A DNA stretch of 64,000 nucleotides from Carallia brachiata (GCA_021464245.1 JADCRB010000001.1:4012829-4076828); one strand, 5' to 3'. Positions 1-11,820 are shown, numbered from the stretch's first letter. Numbers and translations: made by a program. Notes: generated by a model not told the origin, from the letters alone.

Positions 1-386
1 TCACATAAAATTAACAACTTGTGCATTACGTGGAATTTAATAACTAGTCTTATTTTATTACAATAGTATATTTAGGTACTATCCCCTCATTTTCAGCAAA
101 ACTTAATTAGGTCTATTATGAAAATTTAATTACAATAAACCAAATTTAAGTAACTGTTATGATTCAAGAAGAGGGCTAAACAGTCTGTTTCAAAACCAAA
201 CAGAAAAACTCTTCTTCTTTGATCAAAAAAAAAAGAAAAAGAAAAACTCTTCTTCAATTCTAGCTATCAATTTATTGTAAAATAATGACAAAAATTTAAC
301 GTTTGAACATCCAATCTTTCTGTCAACACTCACCCATGCACACAACCTACTGTATTGTTGCTCCTCTTCTCCTCTTTACTTTTACC

Positions 387-483
387 ATGACCCCAAACCC
401 CAGGTACCAAGATCACAACCCCTCAACCCTTACTCTTAGGCAATGTTTAAACAATTCAAATAAGTTTGGTGAAGTTGTTAGAG
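387..483 (+). other. possible coding exon (unrecognised)
   Basis: An ATG at 387 opens a 32-codon frame (begins M-T-P-N-P-R-Y-Q) that runs without a stop into a GT donor-like site at 484 (GAG|GTAAAT). A possible acceptor (CATTGTAG) follows at 580-587, but the frame after it closes quickly. I do not recognise the peptide. It could be the first exon of the gene whose decayed pieces lie at 5869 and 6300 on the far side of the copia insertion. That link is inference from position only. Confidence 0.2.
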
Positions 484-936
484 GTAAATTCTCTTTCCCA
501 GTTCTTTCTCTTGGCTTGATTGGCTTTAAAATTCATCTTAAGCATTAAAATTTTTTTTCCTGTTTAACGGTATTAATTTCATTGTAGATGGAATCGAAAG
601 AGAAAATATGAATCACTAAGAAAAATGAATCTGCTCCATCCATTGGTTTTCCTCAATAATTTGAAATTTCTCATTAGTTTTTTTTCACTCTTTTGAATTA
701 TGTCGCCTTGGATTTTCGGCAATCAATTTGGGCTGGAAATGAAGAGAGATGACAATGGCTGATTTGGGTCTTTTGAAATTTTCCTGTTTTCATTGTTCCT
801 TCTTCCGCTTTATCTAATTTTTCTAGCAAAAACTAACTACAGTCTTTGTTGTAAAAATTTCATGTTATTTTTAGGCTTAAAATCCAAGTGCAGCATATTT
901 GCAATTGTGAACTATTGTCAATAACCATGTATCTAT

Positions 937-1626
937 TGTAAGGGTATTTTCAAAAGGAATAAAGAAAGGGAATGTAAAAGTCCCACATGGAAAAGCGAAA
1001 GAGGTTTGGAAGACTTTATATACGGAAACACATGGCATTAGTTTAATTAGCCTAAAAGAAATTTATGGACAAGTGCCACGCATGCGTGCGCGGCGCATAG
1101 GCGCATTTTAGGCGCTTTTATAGGCGCACTTGGCACTTGGGCACTTGGCACGTGCACGTATCACGTGGCAGTTTATTACATAATTAATTAATTATTTTAA
1201 TTAATTAATTATATGTAATAATTGAATATTTCCTACAGTTTTTCCTGTTAATTAACTGCCTTGGCAGTTATGTCCGAACAGTCACAACCCAACAGTTTTA
1301 TTGTTTGAATAGTTGTGTCCTATAAATAACTTCCCTGCAAAATGTTTTTATAAGAATCCATATTGTTTGTATTTTGCTGCAGAAAAATTACAAACAGTAC
1401 TAACAATATTGCATGCACATTCTCTTCTCTTGTCTTGATTTCACCACTGCACGAGTGTAATCAAGGGCTTCATTTTATCCTGAGAGGGAATTCGCATAGG
1501 CTCTGGTGCAGAATTGAAGCGCGAATATTGCCTTAAGGAGAGTGACGTTTGACACACAACTTGAAGCAGTCTGCAGTTCACTGTTTTCAATTCCAAATTA
1601 CAAATTACAGTATTTTTGCTTTTACA
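937..1626 (+). repeat. 5' LTR of copia element
   Basis: A 690-bp LTR bounded by TG and CA and repeated at 4729-5420. U3 holds a GC-rich block (about 1075-1170) with two CACGTG motifs (1150-1155, 1162-1167), then an AT palindrome made of TTAATTAATTAA units. A TATA box, TATAAATA, lies at 1321-1328, which puts transcription start near 1350. U5 contains the segment complementary to the presumed primer site just downstream. Confidence 0.95.
1321..1328 (+). promoter_or_regulatory. TATA box of copia 5' LTR
   Basis: TATAAATA in the middle of the LTR, conserved in the 3' copy. It is the expected core promoter of the element, about 150 bp downstream of the paired CACGTG motifs. Confidence 0.6.
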
Positions 1627-1650
1627 ATCTTAAGGCAATAATTATCACTC
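1627..1650 (+). promoter_or_regulatory. presumed primer-binding region, atypical
   Basis: The sequence directly after the 5' LTR should bind the minus-strand primer. It lacks the TGGTATCAGAGC-type match to initiator Met-tRNA that most plant copia elements have. Instead CTTAAGGCAATA (1629-1640) is the exact reverse complement of 1526-1537 in U5. The assignment rests on position only. Confidence 0.4.
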
Positions 1651-4176
1651 GTGATGGCTGGAACGTTGAAGGAATTGGCTTCCAATTTTGTAAAATTGGA
1701 AAGGTTTGAAGGAGGTAATTTCATAAGATGGCAAAAGAGGGTTCATTTTTTGTTGGTATCACTTCAAGTGGCATATGTTTTTACAACTGCAAGACCAGAA
1801 GAGACTGATAATGAAATAGTTGATGACATACGAAAGAGGCAAAAATGGTATACCGATGATGAGATCGCTAGGGGTCATATTTTGAATGCTATGAGCGATG
1901 CACTATTTGATGTCTACTACAACTTTCAAACTGCAAGAGAACTTTGGGAGAAACTAGAGGCAAAATACATGCAAGAGGATGTAACAAGAATTATTCACGA
2001 AACCACTGCTCCTTATATACCACAACAGAATGGTGTTGCAGAACGCAAAAATCGAGTTCTCATAGAAATGGTGAATGCCATGCTATCTAATTCTGGCTTG
2101 AGTCAAGGTTTTTGGGGTGAGGCATTGCTTACTGCATGCCACATTTTAAATAGAGTTCCAACAAAAAGAAACAAAATGACCCCATATGAGTTTTGGAATA
2201 AAAGGAAGCCAAACCTTACTTACCTAAGGGTTTGGGGCTGTAGAGCAATTGTCAAAGTTCCTGAACCCAAACGGAAAAAGTTGGGAGAAAGAGGAATTGA
2301 ATCCATCTTTTTGGGTTTTGCTTATCATAGCAAGGCATATCGATTCATGGTCATAGAGCCTAATGACTCTATATCAGTAAATACAATAATTGAATCAAGA
2401 GATGCTATCTTCGATGAAAACAGATTCGTCTCAAATTCTGCAATTCCAAAACAAATACAAATTCCTGAAAATGATAATATGGCAAATGAAAAGGAAAATG
2501 ATGAAGTCATTGAACTTCGAAGAAGCAAGAGAGCAAGGAAAGCAAAAGCTTTCGGTTCTGATTTCTTTATGTTCTTAGTTGAAGGAACAAGAGAATCAGT
2601 GAATGATAAAATTTCATATTTCTTCAACACTGAAGATGATCCTAAAATATATGGAGAAGCGATGAAATCACAAGATGCTATGTTTTGGAAGGAAGCAATA
2701 AATGATGACATGGACTCAATTATGGGTAATAAGACCTGGAAATTAATTGACGTCCCACCAGGCTCAAAACCAATTGGCTATAAGTGGATTTTCAAAAAGA
2801 AAATGAAAGTTGATAGAACAATTGACAAGTTCAAAGCCAGGTTGGTTGCAAGAGGGTTTACACAAAAACATGGTATTGATTATTTTGATACATATGCACC
2901 AGTGGCTAGAATTGCTACAATCAGAGTGCTCATTGCACTAGCTTCTATTAATAATTTAGTAATTCATCAGATGGACGTTAAAACAGCGTTCTTAAATGGT
3001 GAACTGGAAGAAGAGGTGTATATGGAACAACCTGAAGGGTTTGTTGTACCTGGTCAAGAGAAAAAGGTGTGCAAACTTGTTAAATCGTTGTATAGATTAA
3101 AACAAGCACCTAAGCAATGGCACCAGAAGTTTGATCAGGTAATACTTGCTAATGGATTCAAGATAAACGAATCTGACAAGTGCGTGTATAGCAAGTTTAA
3201 TAAAAAAAAATGGTGTCATTATCTGTTTATATGTAGATGACATGTTGATCTTTGGAACTGACTTAGAACAAGTCAATGTCACCAAACAATTTCTGTCTAA
3301 GAATTTTGACATGAAAGATATGGGTGAGGCTGATGTCATCTTAGGAATTAAAATTGTACGATGTCAGAAGAGTATAATGCTTACTCAATCACATTATATT
3401 GAGAAAGTTCTGAAGAAGTTCAATCACACTAATTGTGTTCCAGTCTCTACCCCATATGATAACAACATCAAGTATACAAAGAATATGGGGAATTCAGTAT
3501 CGCAACTGGAGTATGCTAAGGTAATAGGATGTCTGATGTATGCAATGACATGTACAAGGCCAGACATAGCTATGCAGTTGGAAAAATGAGTAGGTACACA
3601 AGTAATCCAAGCAACATGCATTGGCATAGAGTAAACAGAATTTTGAAGTACCTAAAGAAAACCAAAGATTTTGGCATTTACTATTCGGGTTACCCTTCAG
3701 TTTTAGAAGGATATTCAGATGCCAGTTGGATCACCGATAAAGATGATTATGCTTCAACTAGTGGTTGGATTTTTATGCTTGGTGGAGGTGCAATTTCTTG
3801 GGGTTCTAAGAAACAGACCTGTATAGCAGATTCAACTATGGCTGCAGAATTTGTGGCATTGGCATCCGCTAGTAAAGAAGCAGAATGGTTAAGGAACCTA
3901 CTTTATGAGATTCCTTTATGGCCAAAACCGGCAACACCCATCTCTATACACTGTGACAGTTCGGCTACTCTAGCGAAGGCATATAGTCAAGTGTATAATG
4001 GTAAGTCTAGACATATAGGACTAAGACACAGTTATGTTAGAGACTTGATCACAAATGGAGTAATTACAGTTGATTTTGTGAGGTCAAGTCAAAATTTGGC
4101 CGATCCTTTGACGAAAGGATTGACAAGAGATTTGGTAATCAAGACATCAGATGGGATGGGTCTCAAGCCCATATAG
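1651..4176 (+). pseudogene. copia gag-pol polyprotein, deleted and frameshifted
   Basis: Translation probably starts at the ATG at 1654 (M-A-G-T-L-K-E-L). The first 110 or so residues are the N-terminal gag domain (FEGGNFIRWQ). Near 1975-1995 the frame passes straight into the C-terminal half of integrase (PQQNGVAERKNR, which holds the catalytic Glu). The gag zinc knuckle, protease DSG site, integrase HHCC and first two catalytic Asp are therefore missing. Reverse transcriptase follows (WKLIDVPPG, KARLVARGFTQ, TAFLNGELEEEV). A frameshift in an A-run near 3200-3210 separates it from the YVDD catalytic motif. A second, near 3570, precedes RNase H (SDASWITDKDDYASTSG, ADSTMAAEFVAL). The frame ends at 4176. 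Non-functional copy. Confidence 0.93.
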
Positions 4177-4728
4177 TTTGATCATCATTGATGGAAACTC
4201 AACTCAATGCTTGGTACAACTTCAAGTCTTGAGTTCAATGAATCAAAGTACATCAAAAGTGTGATTGAAACACTGTAACCAGTAAGTATACATCCCAAAG
4301 TTATACGGTGTTTGGTACCCGCAGTATAAAGTGAGAGGGTGAGTGTTAATACTCTTAACAGATAGTGGAAAGTGCTGTATGGCGGGGGCACTGAGTCTGC
4401 CTATGTGAATATGGAATGTGGGCCGTTCTAAAAAGTTAAAGGGCTTAGCTTTAAAATATTCATGAAAGGGATATGGATGTAAAGGCCTTTTTTAATTGCA
4501 TCATCTATTTTCTGAGGAGTTTGTGTTGTAAAGTCATTTGTGTAAAGTATTTGTACTGTCAATCAATTACAATGTATGGTTCAAGGCTTGACCACCATGA
4601 CATTCAGATTGTTGTAACAAATACTTTACTATGTAATAGTTCAATCGTAAGATACTATTATTTATGCATTTGATTTTCAGTATTGTTGTGGATCCATTAT
4701 TTTTAATCTTTTGAAAATGGCGGGGGAT
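4177..4728 (+). other. copia 3' untranslated region and polypurine tract
   Basis: About 550 bp between the RNase H stop and the 3' LTR with no credible coding frame. It ends in a purine-rich run, GAAAATGGCGGGGGA (about 4713-4727), which is the expected plus-strand primer directly before the LTR. Confidence 0.75.
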
Positions 4729-5420
4729 TGTAAGGGTATTTTCAAAAGGAATAAAGAAAGGGAATGTAAAAGTCCCACATGGAAAAGAGAAAGAGGTTTG
4801 GAAGACTTTATATATGGAAACACATGACATTAGTTTAATTAGCCTAAAGGGAATTTATGGACAAGTGCCACGCATGCGCGTGTGCGCGCGCGCGGCGCGT
4901 AGGCGCATTTTAGGCACTTTTATAGGCGCACTTGGCACTTGGCACGTGCACGTGTCATGTGGCAGTTTATTACATAATTAATTAATTATTTTAATTAATT
5001 AATTATATGTAATAATTGAATATTTCCTACAGTTTTTCCTGTTAATTAACTGCCTTGGCAGTTATGTCCGAACAGTCACAACCCAACAGTTTTATTGTTT
5101 GAATAGTTGTATCCTATAAATAACTTCCCTGCAAAATGTTTTTATAAGAATCCATACTGTTTGTATTTTGCTGCAGAAAAATTACAAACAGTACCAACAA
5201 TATTGCATGCACATTCTCTTCTCTTGTCTTGATTTCACCACTGCACGAGTGTAATCAAGGACTTCATTTTATCCTGAGAGGGAATTCGCATAGGCTCTGG
5301 TGCAGAATTGGAGCACGAATATTGCTTTAAGGAGAGTGGCGTTTGACACACGACTTGAAATGGTCTGCAGTTCACTATTTTCAATTCCAAATTACAAATT
5401 ACAGTATTTTTGCTTTTACA
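4729..5420 (+). repeat. 3' LTR of copia element
   Basis: A 692-bp copy of 937-1626. Almost all differences from the 5' copy are transitions, plus a short CG/GT-dinucleotide expansion near 4877-4895 and one small deletion. The target duplication TCTAT follows at 5421-5425. Confidence 0.95.
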
Positions 5421-5425
5421 TCTAT

Positions 5426-5868
5426 GTACCCAAAAAAAAACCATGCACCTCTGTATCAGTCACTAGATTTCGACATCGCTTGGGTTAGATTTAATGATTG
5501 TTAGTATCTCAATCACTCTGAACAATTTAGAATTAGCAAACGCTTAGACCTTCCAGTATATCACGTCCGCAAATTGTGGTAATGAATCATTTTAAACATT
5601 TATATGGAGAATTAGAAGTCATGTTACTTTTAGAAATCACTTTACCTTCTAGCATGTCAAAACTTTTGGGGCATGCCTTGAAACAATAATAAGATGGTCT
5701 TGGGGCTCAATATTCTCAATATTCTTTTATTTATTAATCTAGGTCATTTTCTGATGTGGCTTTTGATCACGGACAACATGATTCCTTTCTTCACCACTTT
5801 TAGATGTTTAAACAAATTAGGAATCTCAATGTTTGCTCTTAATACCCTGTTGTTTGTTGTCTTGCCAG
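5426..5868. other. flanking sequence, no gene seen
   Basis: Unique-looking AT-rich DNA continuing the locus interrupted by the copia element. Short frames only. Confidence 0.5.
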
Positions 5869-5966
5869 GATGCAAGAAGAGGTGCACATGATCCATGGCA
5901 GGCATGAGAGGAAAGATTGTTTGTGGGACCTCTCGGTTTAGCCAAGTAATTGACTACATCTGGAAG
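5869..5966 (+). pseudogene. decayed coding exon (unrecognised)
   Basis: It follows a good acceptor (TTGCCAG at 5862-5868). The frame reads DARRGAHDPWQA, a TGA, then EERLFVGPLGLAK. After a one-base frame change it continues as IDYIWK. The composition looks protein-coding but contains a nonsense codon and a frameshift, so it appears to be a dead exon. Family not recognised. It may belong with 6300-6453. Confidence 0.35.
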
Positions 5967-6299
5967 TAAATTGATATATTCTGCTGTTTTTACATTAAAA
6001 CACAGAATTGGAGCAAATCAACAAATTTTCATTTTTTTTCGGTTTCTTAAAATTCATTTGTACCATCTCTGGTGATATCAAAATACTGCTATATGAAAAT
6101 AGATATCTTCAGAAAAGATTTTAACTTCTATTGTTTTTTTAAAGATAAAGATGGTTAATTTTTGTAAGTTTAATTGGTTTGTAAAATACTATTTGTTTAG
6201 TTTATTGGATGCAATTGAGTTGTCAAGATAAAGATGGTTTTTTGCTTATTATTATTGTGGTTTTTTTGCCTTTGATCAACTCAAAGGTTGTAAGTGAAG

Positions 6300-6453
6300 G
6301 AGATGGAAATGTGCCTTTGATCAACCTTATGAGAAAGTTGGTGGGCGTATAAGTTTTGATGGGTTTGCCTTAGTCAAGCCTCCAATTTATTGGGAAGTCT
6401 CAGAAAAAGATGCCAAGAACAAGCACAAGACCTTGATACCCAGGTTCCTAGAG
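6300..6453 (+). pseudogene. decayed coding exon (unrecognised)
   Basis: A frame of roughly 50 codons (contains AFDQPYEKVGG, FDGFALVKPPIYWEV and HKTLIPRFLE) ends exactly at a donor-like GAG|GTTTGT at 6454. A TGA precedes it in frame. No family recognised. Together with 5869-5966 it suggests the remains of one + strand gene, with the copia element inserted upstream or in an intron. Confidence 0.35.
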
Positions 6454-8116
6454 GTTTGTATATTACTCTTTTTTCACTGCCAATAATTTACCCACGAGAA
6501 ACATTTTGTCAAAGCTTGGTTCATAACCATTATAAAATGGCAAAAAGAATTATAAAAACCATGGAGAATTTAGACTATGTGACAAAATATAGAGTGGAAA
6601 AGCATGACTCCAATTTTTTACAATGCTTTACATATTAAATTTATTGTCATGTCTAAGTAGACGTATTGCTACGTATTGGATCCGAATTCACCAAGAAGGC
6701 ACTGTAAACTCTTTCCAAATTTTCCTTCTTGCCCTTTGAAAAGAAAAGGTATTGGTTTTGAAGTTTTATGGAATTGTATTTACTTATTGGGTGGTTGTGG
6801 TTGGCTAGAAGATCCTATATAATAACCTTACTACTTTGATGTTTCAAGGAACTCATACGGTGAATCTACTCTTTATCAACTGTAAGGTACTTACTTTTTG
6901 GCTCAACTCTAGGATAAAAGAGATGCAAGAGGACACAAAACACAAATTCTGTCTGCAAATGATAGATGTCAAAAAAAAGCTGGTGATCCATAAGCCAATT
7001 TACTATTTGTCCTAATATGCATGCCTTGCTTTATCACAAAGCTTAAAACTTATGTGGAGGATTGGTAGGTAAAGGGTCCATAAATTATCATTGATTGAGG
7101 TGGTACAAAATGGAATGTTTCTTCCATATCATTAACTGTACAAGAGTAATTCTGCTCAAAGGCATCAAACTAGTAACCGACAATTTAATTAATCTTAGGT
7201 AATTATTCTCATTTAACCAAACATTCAATTGTTTTGTGTGAATATATGTATCAACATTTAGCAATAATAACTATTGGTCATTATAACTAATAATTGCCTG
7301 AAATTGAAAACTTTCCTATTCTACAATTAATTGGAACACCATATTTACTTCAGAAGATAAATTGGATCAAACGACGTAAAGTGCTTACACGATTTTGAAT
7401 CTTCAAAAAGTTCAAACAATATTCCATGTCTAATTTTTTTTCCCTATTCAAATGAATTACAACAATGCAAATTAATTGTTCCTACTCATTTGTTTATTTT
7501 TTACATGCAGATAATGGAATTTGAATCACTCAAGAATCTCAAAATCAACAACTAGAATGTTAGCATCAAATCGCGTTATACACGTAGGGAAATTCATCAA
7601 TAAAAAATATAAGAATATATTTAAACAGTGCTCAATGTCTCAAATACATAATCAACTAAATGTGATTTGTATTTTTTTAAAAACCAACACAATTTAGTAC
7701 TACATTTTGAACCAAAAAAATTTAAATTATGAAGAAAAAGACTCAAAATCTACGTGAAGCGCAAATTCATTCTTAGTATCAATATTATAAAGGAGAAGTT
7801 GAGAGAAAATTTTCTCTTATTTTACTCCCTAAATTTATTGCCAAATAACTCCCACCATTGTAAAGAAAAACTGACGCTTGTGTTTTGCTATAACTTAATT
7901 GTAATTGACAACAAAAAATAGAATAAAACCACCCTTTTCAATCTGAAAAGTCCAAATCTGAAGTGAATAATGCTCGAAACCAAGAAAGAGGAGAGTAGAG
8001 AGGTAATAAGTACCTATCAAATTTACAGCTATTGTTCAATCAAGTTTTGCAGAATTTGAATGCTAATCTGCCAAGAATTAGAGTTACACAGTGATCATAT
8101 CAAGTTTTATAGCAAC
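6454..8116. other. AT-rich intergenic DNA
   Basis: No coding frame, RNA gene or element ends could be supported here. Many homopolymer runs. Confidence 0.5.
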
Positions 8117-8605
8117 CTATTTGACAGTGTCCAATTCACCACTCTGAGAGTCGTGGAAGTGGTTCGCTACGGTCAAATATGTCTGTCCCAAGTTATTGAA
8201 GAAGGTGTCTAGGGTCATGGAATTCTTCACATCCTTGGCACCAAAGGAACAACCTGTTGCTGGATCGAACAAGGAAAGTCCGAGGGAGAGTTGTGCGCCG
8301 TCTCCAAGTTCAAGAGGACCAATTGCTTCAAAAGCGTTAAAAAAATAGGGGTCACCAAGCCTAGCCAAGAGTTCTTGGCTTTCAGGGTAGAATGAAAGGT
8401 CTGGTTATGGTTGTAACATTTGGGGGAAAGGAATCTGCAATTGGGACTCATCTACCAGATTCACATCACAGCTAGGCAATTCAGTCCAAACCAAGTCCGA
8501 TAACGACCCCATTTTGATCATTTCCGAGTTCTCTATGTAGGATGATGGGCATGATTGATGCTTAGACGATGATTCTTCCTCCACTAGAGAATTAAACATT
8601 GGATC
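8117..8605 (-). pseudogene. orphan last exon, one nonsense codon
   Basis: On the - strand a single frame of about 163 codons runs from an acceptor-like TTAAG (8606-8610) to a TAA at 8117. It is broken only by one TAA at 8405-8407, between QMLQP and PDLSFYPES. The peptide is Ser-, Leu- and acid-rich (GSLSDLVWTELP, GPLELGDGAQLSLGLSLF), which suits the activation region of a transcription factor; I cannot assign a family. No upstream exon with a DNA-binding domain is visible within the next several kilobases, so it is probably a truncated duplicate. A stop-containing frame of this quality suggests recent death. Confidence 0.45.
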
Positions 8606-8623
8606 CTTAAGGTAAAAGATCAA

Positions 8624-11600
8624 AACACCATGAAAATGTTATGTCTTCATATAAATGAAAGGAAACAGTAAAATTTAGAAGCCAATATATAAATGAGAAT
8701 AAAACTAGATACCTTAAATTTTTCAGAATCTAAACTCCTCATTTGACAGCTATTGTTCCTTCTTCTTCTTTTGAGAATATAATTTTTTAGCTCCTCCTCC
8801 TTTCATCTTACAACTATCGTTCGTTGGCAATTCCAGAATTTGACTGCTAATCTTTTGGTTTTTCCCCTCATTGTTTATGCGGGAGGGATGAAGATGATGA
8901 ATAATCATTGTAAGGCTGTTGAGAATGGAAGAAGCATTACAGTAGGGCTATTTAGAATAGAATGGAATAAACATGCATTTTACATAGTTTTCTAAAGATT
9001 TTAAGGGTTACTAAGGAGCCTATCAATCAATTCCAAAGTTTGTTTACTGCAAATGGAAAATTTCTATTTCAATATTTGGTTTCTAAATCCTATTTTCATA
9101 TTTCTCACTTCTTTTGCTCCATCCTCAATAATGGCAATTTTAAAGTTAGCAAATTTCATTGACTTTCTTTCATCATTGCTGGATATTATTTAAGAAATCG
9201 TAAGGTTTGGCACAATCATCCAAGTGACTGCTAAAATTCACTCTTTCACAACTCATTGACTGCGCAAAAAAGGACGTTATATTATGAAAGATTTAAAGCT
9301 CTCCTTAATTTGCTACCTGCTATTAGTTTTTTTTTTTTTTTTGAGTAATGCCTGCTATTACTATTTACATTCTCCTTAATTTGCTGCGAGAGGCTGTAGA
9401 GTCGTTGAACGATGAAAGGACGGTGATGCATATAAAAGGGTTTGAAGGCCAAACAAATTAAGAAAAAATGTTGGCAAAAATTCAAGAATAAAGAATTATT
9501 TACACCATCCTAAATTATAAATAATGTATATTTTCAGTTTATACACCTTAATTATGTAATCCTCTCTCTCATTTCTTTTCTTCCTTAATACTATCATTAC
9601 CATTTTTAGTTTTTTCCTATTTAAATGCACTCACAATCAATGTCCTCATACATTATAATCTACAATTTTTGTACCTCCATCTTCATATTTTAGGTATGTT
9701 AACTTTGACATTTGCATCCTCTCAAAAAAAAAAAAAAAACTTTTACATTTGCACAACTTCGTTGATCTGATAGTGAATCGCCTCATTAACCAGCCAATGA
9801 TATAGGGGGAATGGATTTCATGATTTCAGAAGTAATGGAACTAATGAAATCATTTGTCGATCCTTTTAATTAAATTATGGTATCATCTTTTACACTTGGG
9901 CAACAACTTTTCAGGAATCACATTAAACTTTTTACATTTATCTCATTATAAAACTAAATTCGTATTAAAATTTTTTCAATTTTAACTCCTCTTATTAACT
10001 CTTTATTTTTCTTTTTAGTTTTATTCTATATTTCTATATTATTTTTTCTAAATAGCAATTAGAAGGTCATTTACTCTCTATTAGAGAAACCTCCTTATTT
10101 GTAATTCCCCTTTAATTACATAAAATAAAATAGATTATTGGCCATCAATATTAAGATACTGGTTAAGGAAAATAACGGTTAAGGAAAGCTCTCTATAATT
10201 GGGTTTTATTATGAGTAATGATAAATTGTCTAAAAATCATGTCATGAAATATTAGAAATTTGTAATTATAGAAAAAAAATCATTAATTTTTTTAACACTG
10301 TTAAATTAAAAAAGGAAAAAAGTTATTGATTTTTTTTTCATAATTTTACATTTTGGGATATTTCATGATACAATTTTCAGCGGTTATTGGCCATAACTGT
10401 ATTGTTGTTTTTCAAAATCTTCATGTTAGGATATAAATTACATAACAATCAAGGACTTCGGCCATAAAAAGCCGAGAGAGGTTATGTTGATGCACGTCAA
10501 TGAAAATAACAGAGGTTTTTCCTCTTGAGTTGCAGCCGATGTTAGTCCAAATTCATGTACAACCTCGTTGAGAGTCCCCTCTCATTTGCTATTTTCCAGG
10601 GTTGTCAAATGCTAAGAATTAAAGGTTAACTTTCTTGCATATTTTCGTATGTTTGAGCTATCGTCGTAAACAAAGGTCAAGAAGCAGCAATGAGAGGATT
10701 CAATTGAATGGGAAAAGATAATAGGTTTCAATGAATTTTCTCTTTCACAGTTAGTTTGATATTGTTTTGAGTTTATATTCCATTAATTTAGAGGTTCTTG
10801 GATAAATTTAGTCCATTATATATTGACCTAAAATAAATTTATTATATGTTTAATAAAATTTTTACTATGCTGATTTTTTCTAATAAAACTGAGACAATTT
10901 CTTAAATTGAAATTATGATTAATAAAACCTATATGTACCTTACAAAAAGTTTTCCTTTCTTCTTTTTTTTTTCTCTCTCTCTCTCTCTTTTTAGGGAGGA
11001 CGACTTAGCTATAGAATTAACATAATTAAATTTAAAAAATAATTAAAATTATATAAAACAAGAATTAAACCTGCCAACGGAATAATTAGAAATAATTAGA
11101 AATATCTTTTAACGTTTAATGCTATTTATATTCCAAAATCACCTATAATTTACCAATTTTTTTTATGAATAATCAATTTACCAATTAAAAAAATAATTGA
11201 GGTGAATAAATAGAATCCCAACTTTGGTTAGTTTTTAATGTCTGCCAACAGAATTTGAAGGATAAACTTTGAAAGATAGGAAATTGCAATTAATTTTATA
11301 AAATAAAAATGGGGAAGCTTAAATAGGGAGAAAGGAAGTTTAAATGTAAAATTTAATCAGATAGGAAAACTTATGTTACATTTTTTGGATTTAAATTATT
11401 ATTTATAAAAAATAAATATGGGATTCAACTCTGTTAATAAATACATTCAAAATCAATGTCTTTATTTTTTGCATTAATAAGAACATTATTGACATTGAAT
11501 TCATTAATAATTGGAGAGAGTATTTGATTTTTATTTTAAAAATATCTTAACATTTTTTTTCAACTAAAATGGTTTTCAATTCAAGTTTCATTACTTTAAC

Positions 11601-11760
11601 TTTGCAGCGTTAAGGAAGCTTTCTTTAAATTTTTTTAATATTATAATTAAGAATATACTTGCGTGTTGCACGAAATATACATTTTTATATTTAATTTTAA
11701 TTCAAATGTTCTATTTCTTAAATTTAGATTTTATTAGTATTTTAAAATAAACTTTAACTA
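8624..11760. other. AT-rich intergenic DNA
   Basis: About 3.1 kb with no supported gene. It holds poly-T and poly-A runs, a CT microsatellite near 10971-10990 and scattered short AT palindromes. Confidence 0.55.
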
Positions 11761-11810
11761 AATAAATTTATTTTGCGAGGTATTATTGAAATACGTGCAG
11801 ATCTGAGGAA

Positions 11811-11820
11811 AGCACGTGCT
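11811..11820. promoter_or_regulatory. G-box palindrome upstream of the intact gene
   Basis: AGCACGTGCT is a perfect 10-bp palindrome with a CACGTG core, 284 bp before the start codon at 12104. bZIP and bHLH factors bind such sites in plant promoters, including those of many light-responsive plastid genes. The regulatory role here is inferred. Confidence 0.45.

Larger units (their letters stand above)
937..5420 (+). mobile_element. Ty1/copia LTR retrotransposon, internally deleted
   Basis: Complete in outline: two LTRs starting TGTAAGGG and ending TTTTACA, flanked by an exact 5-bp target duplication TCTAT (932-936 and 5421-5425). Gene order gag, integrase, reverse transcriptase, RNase H marks it as copia. 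The interior has lost the rest of gag, the protease and the first part of integrase, and carries two frameshifts, so it cannot move on its own. The LTRs differ at roughly 22 substitutions plus two small indels over about 690 bp, which indicates a fairly recent insertion. It lies 3.5 kb from the next recognisable gene relic and 6.7 kb upstream of the intact gene at 12104. Confidence 0.95.

Noticed and set aside
2325..2711. 128-codon frame on the - strand within the copia element
   Set aside because: It is the antisense shadow of the gag-pol frame and has no independent support.
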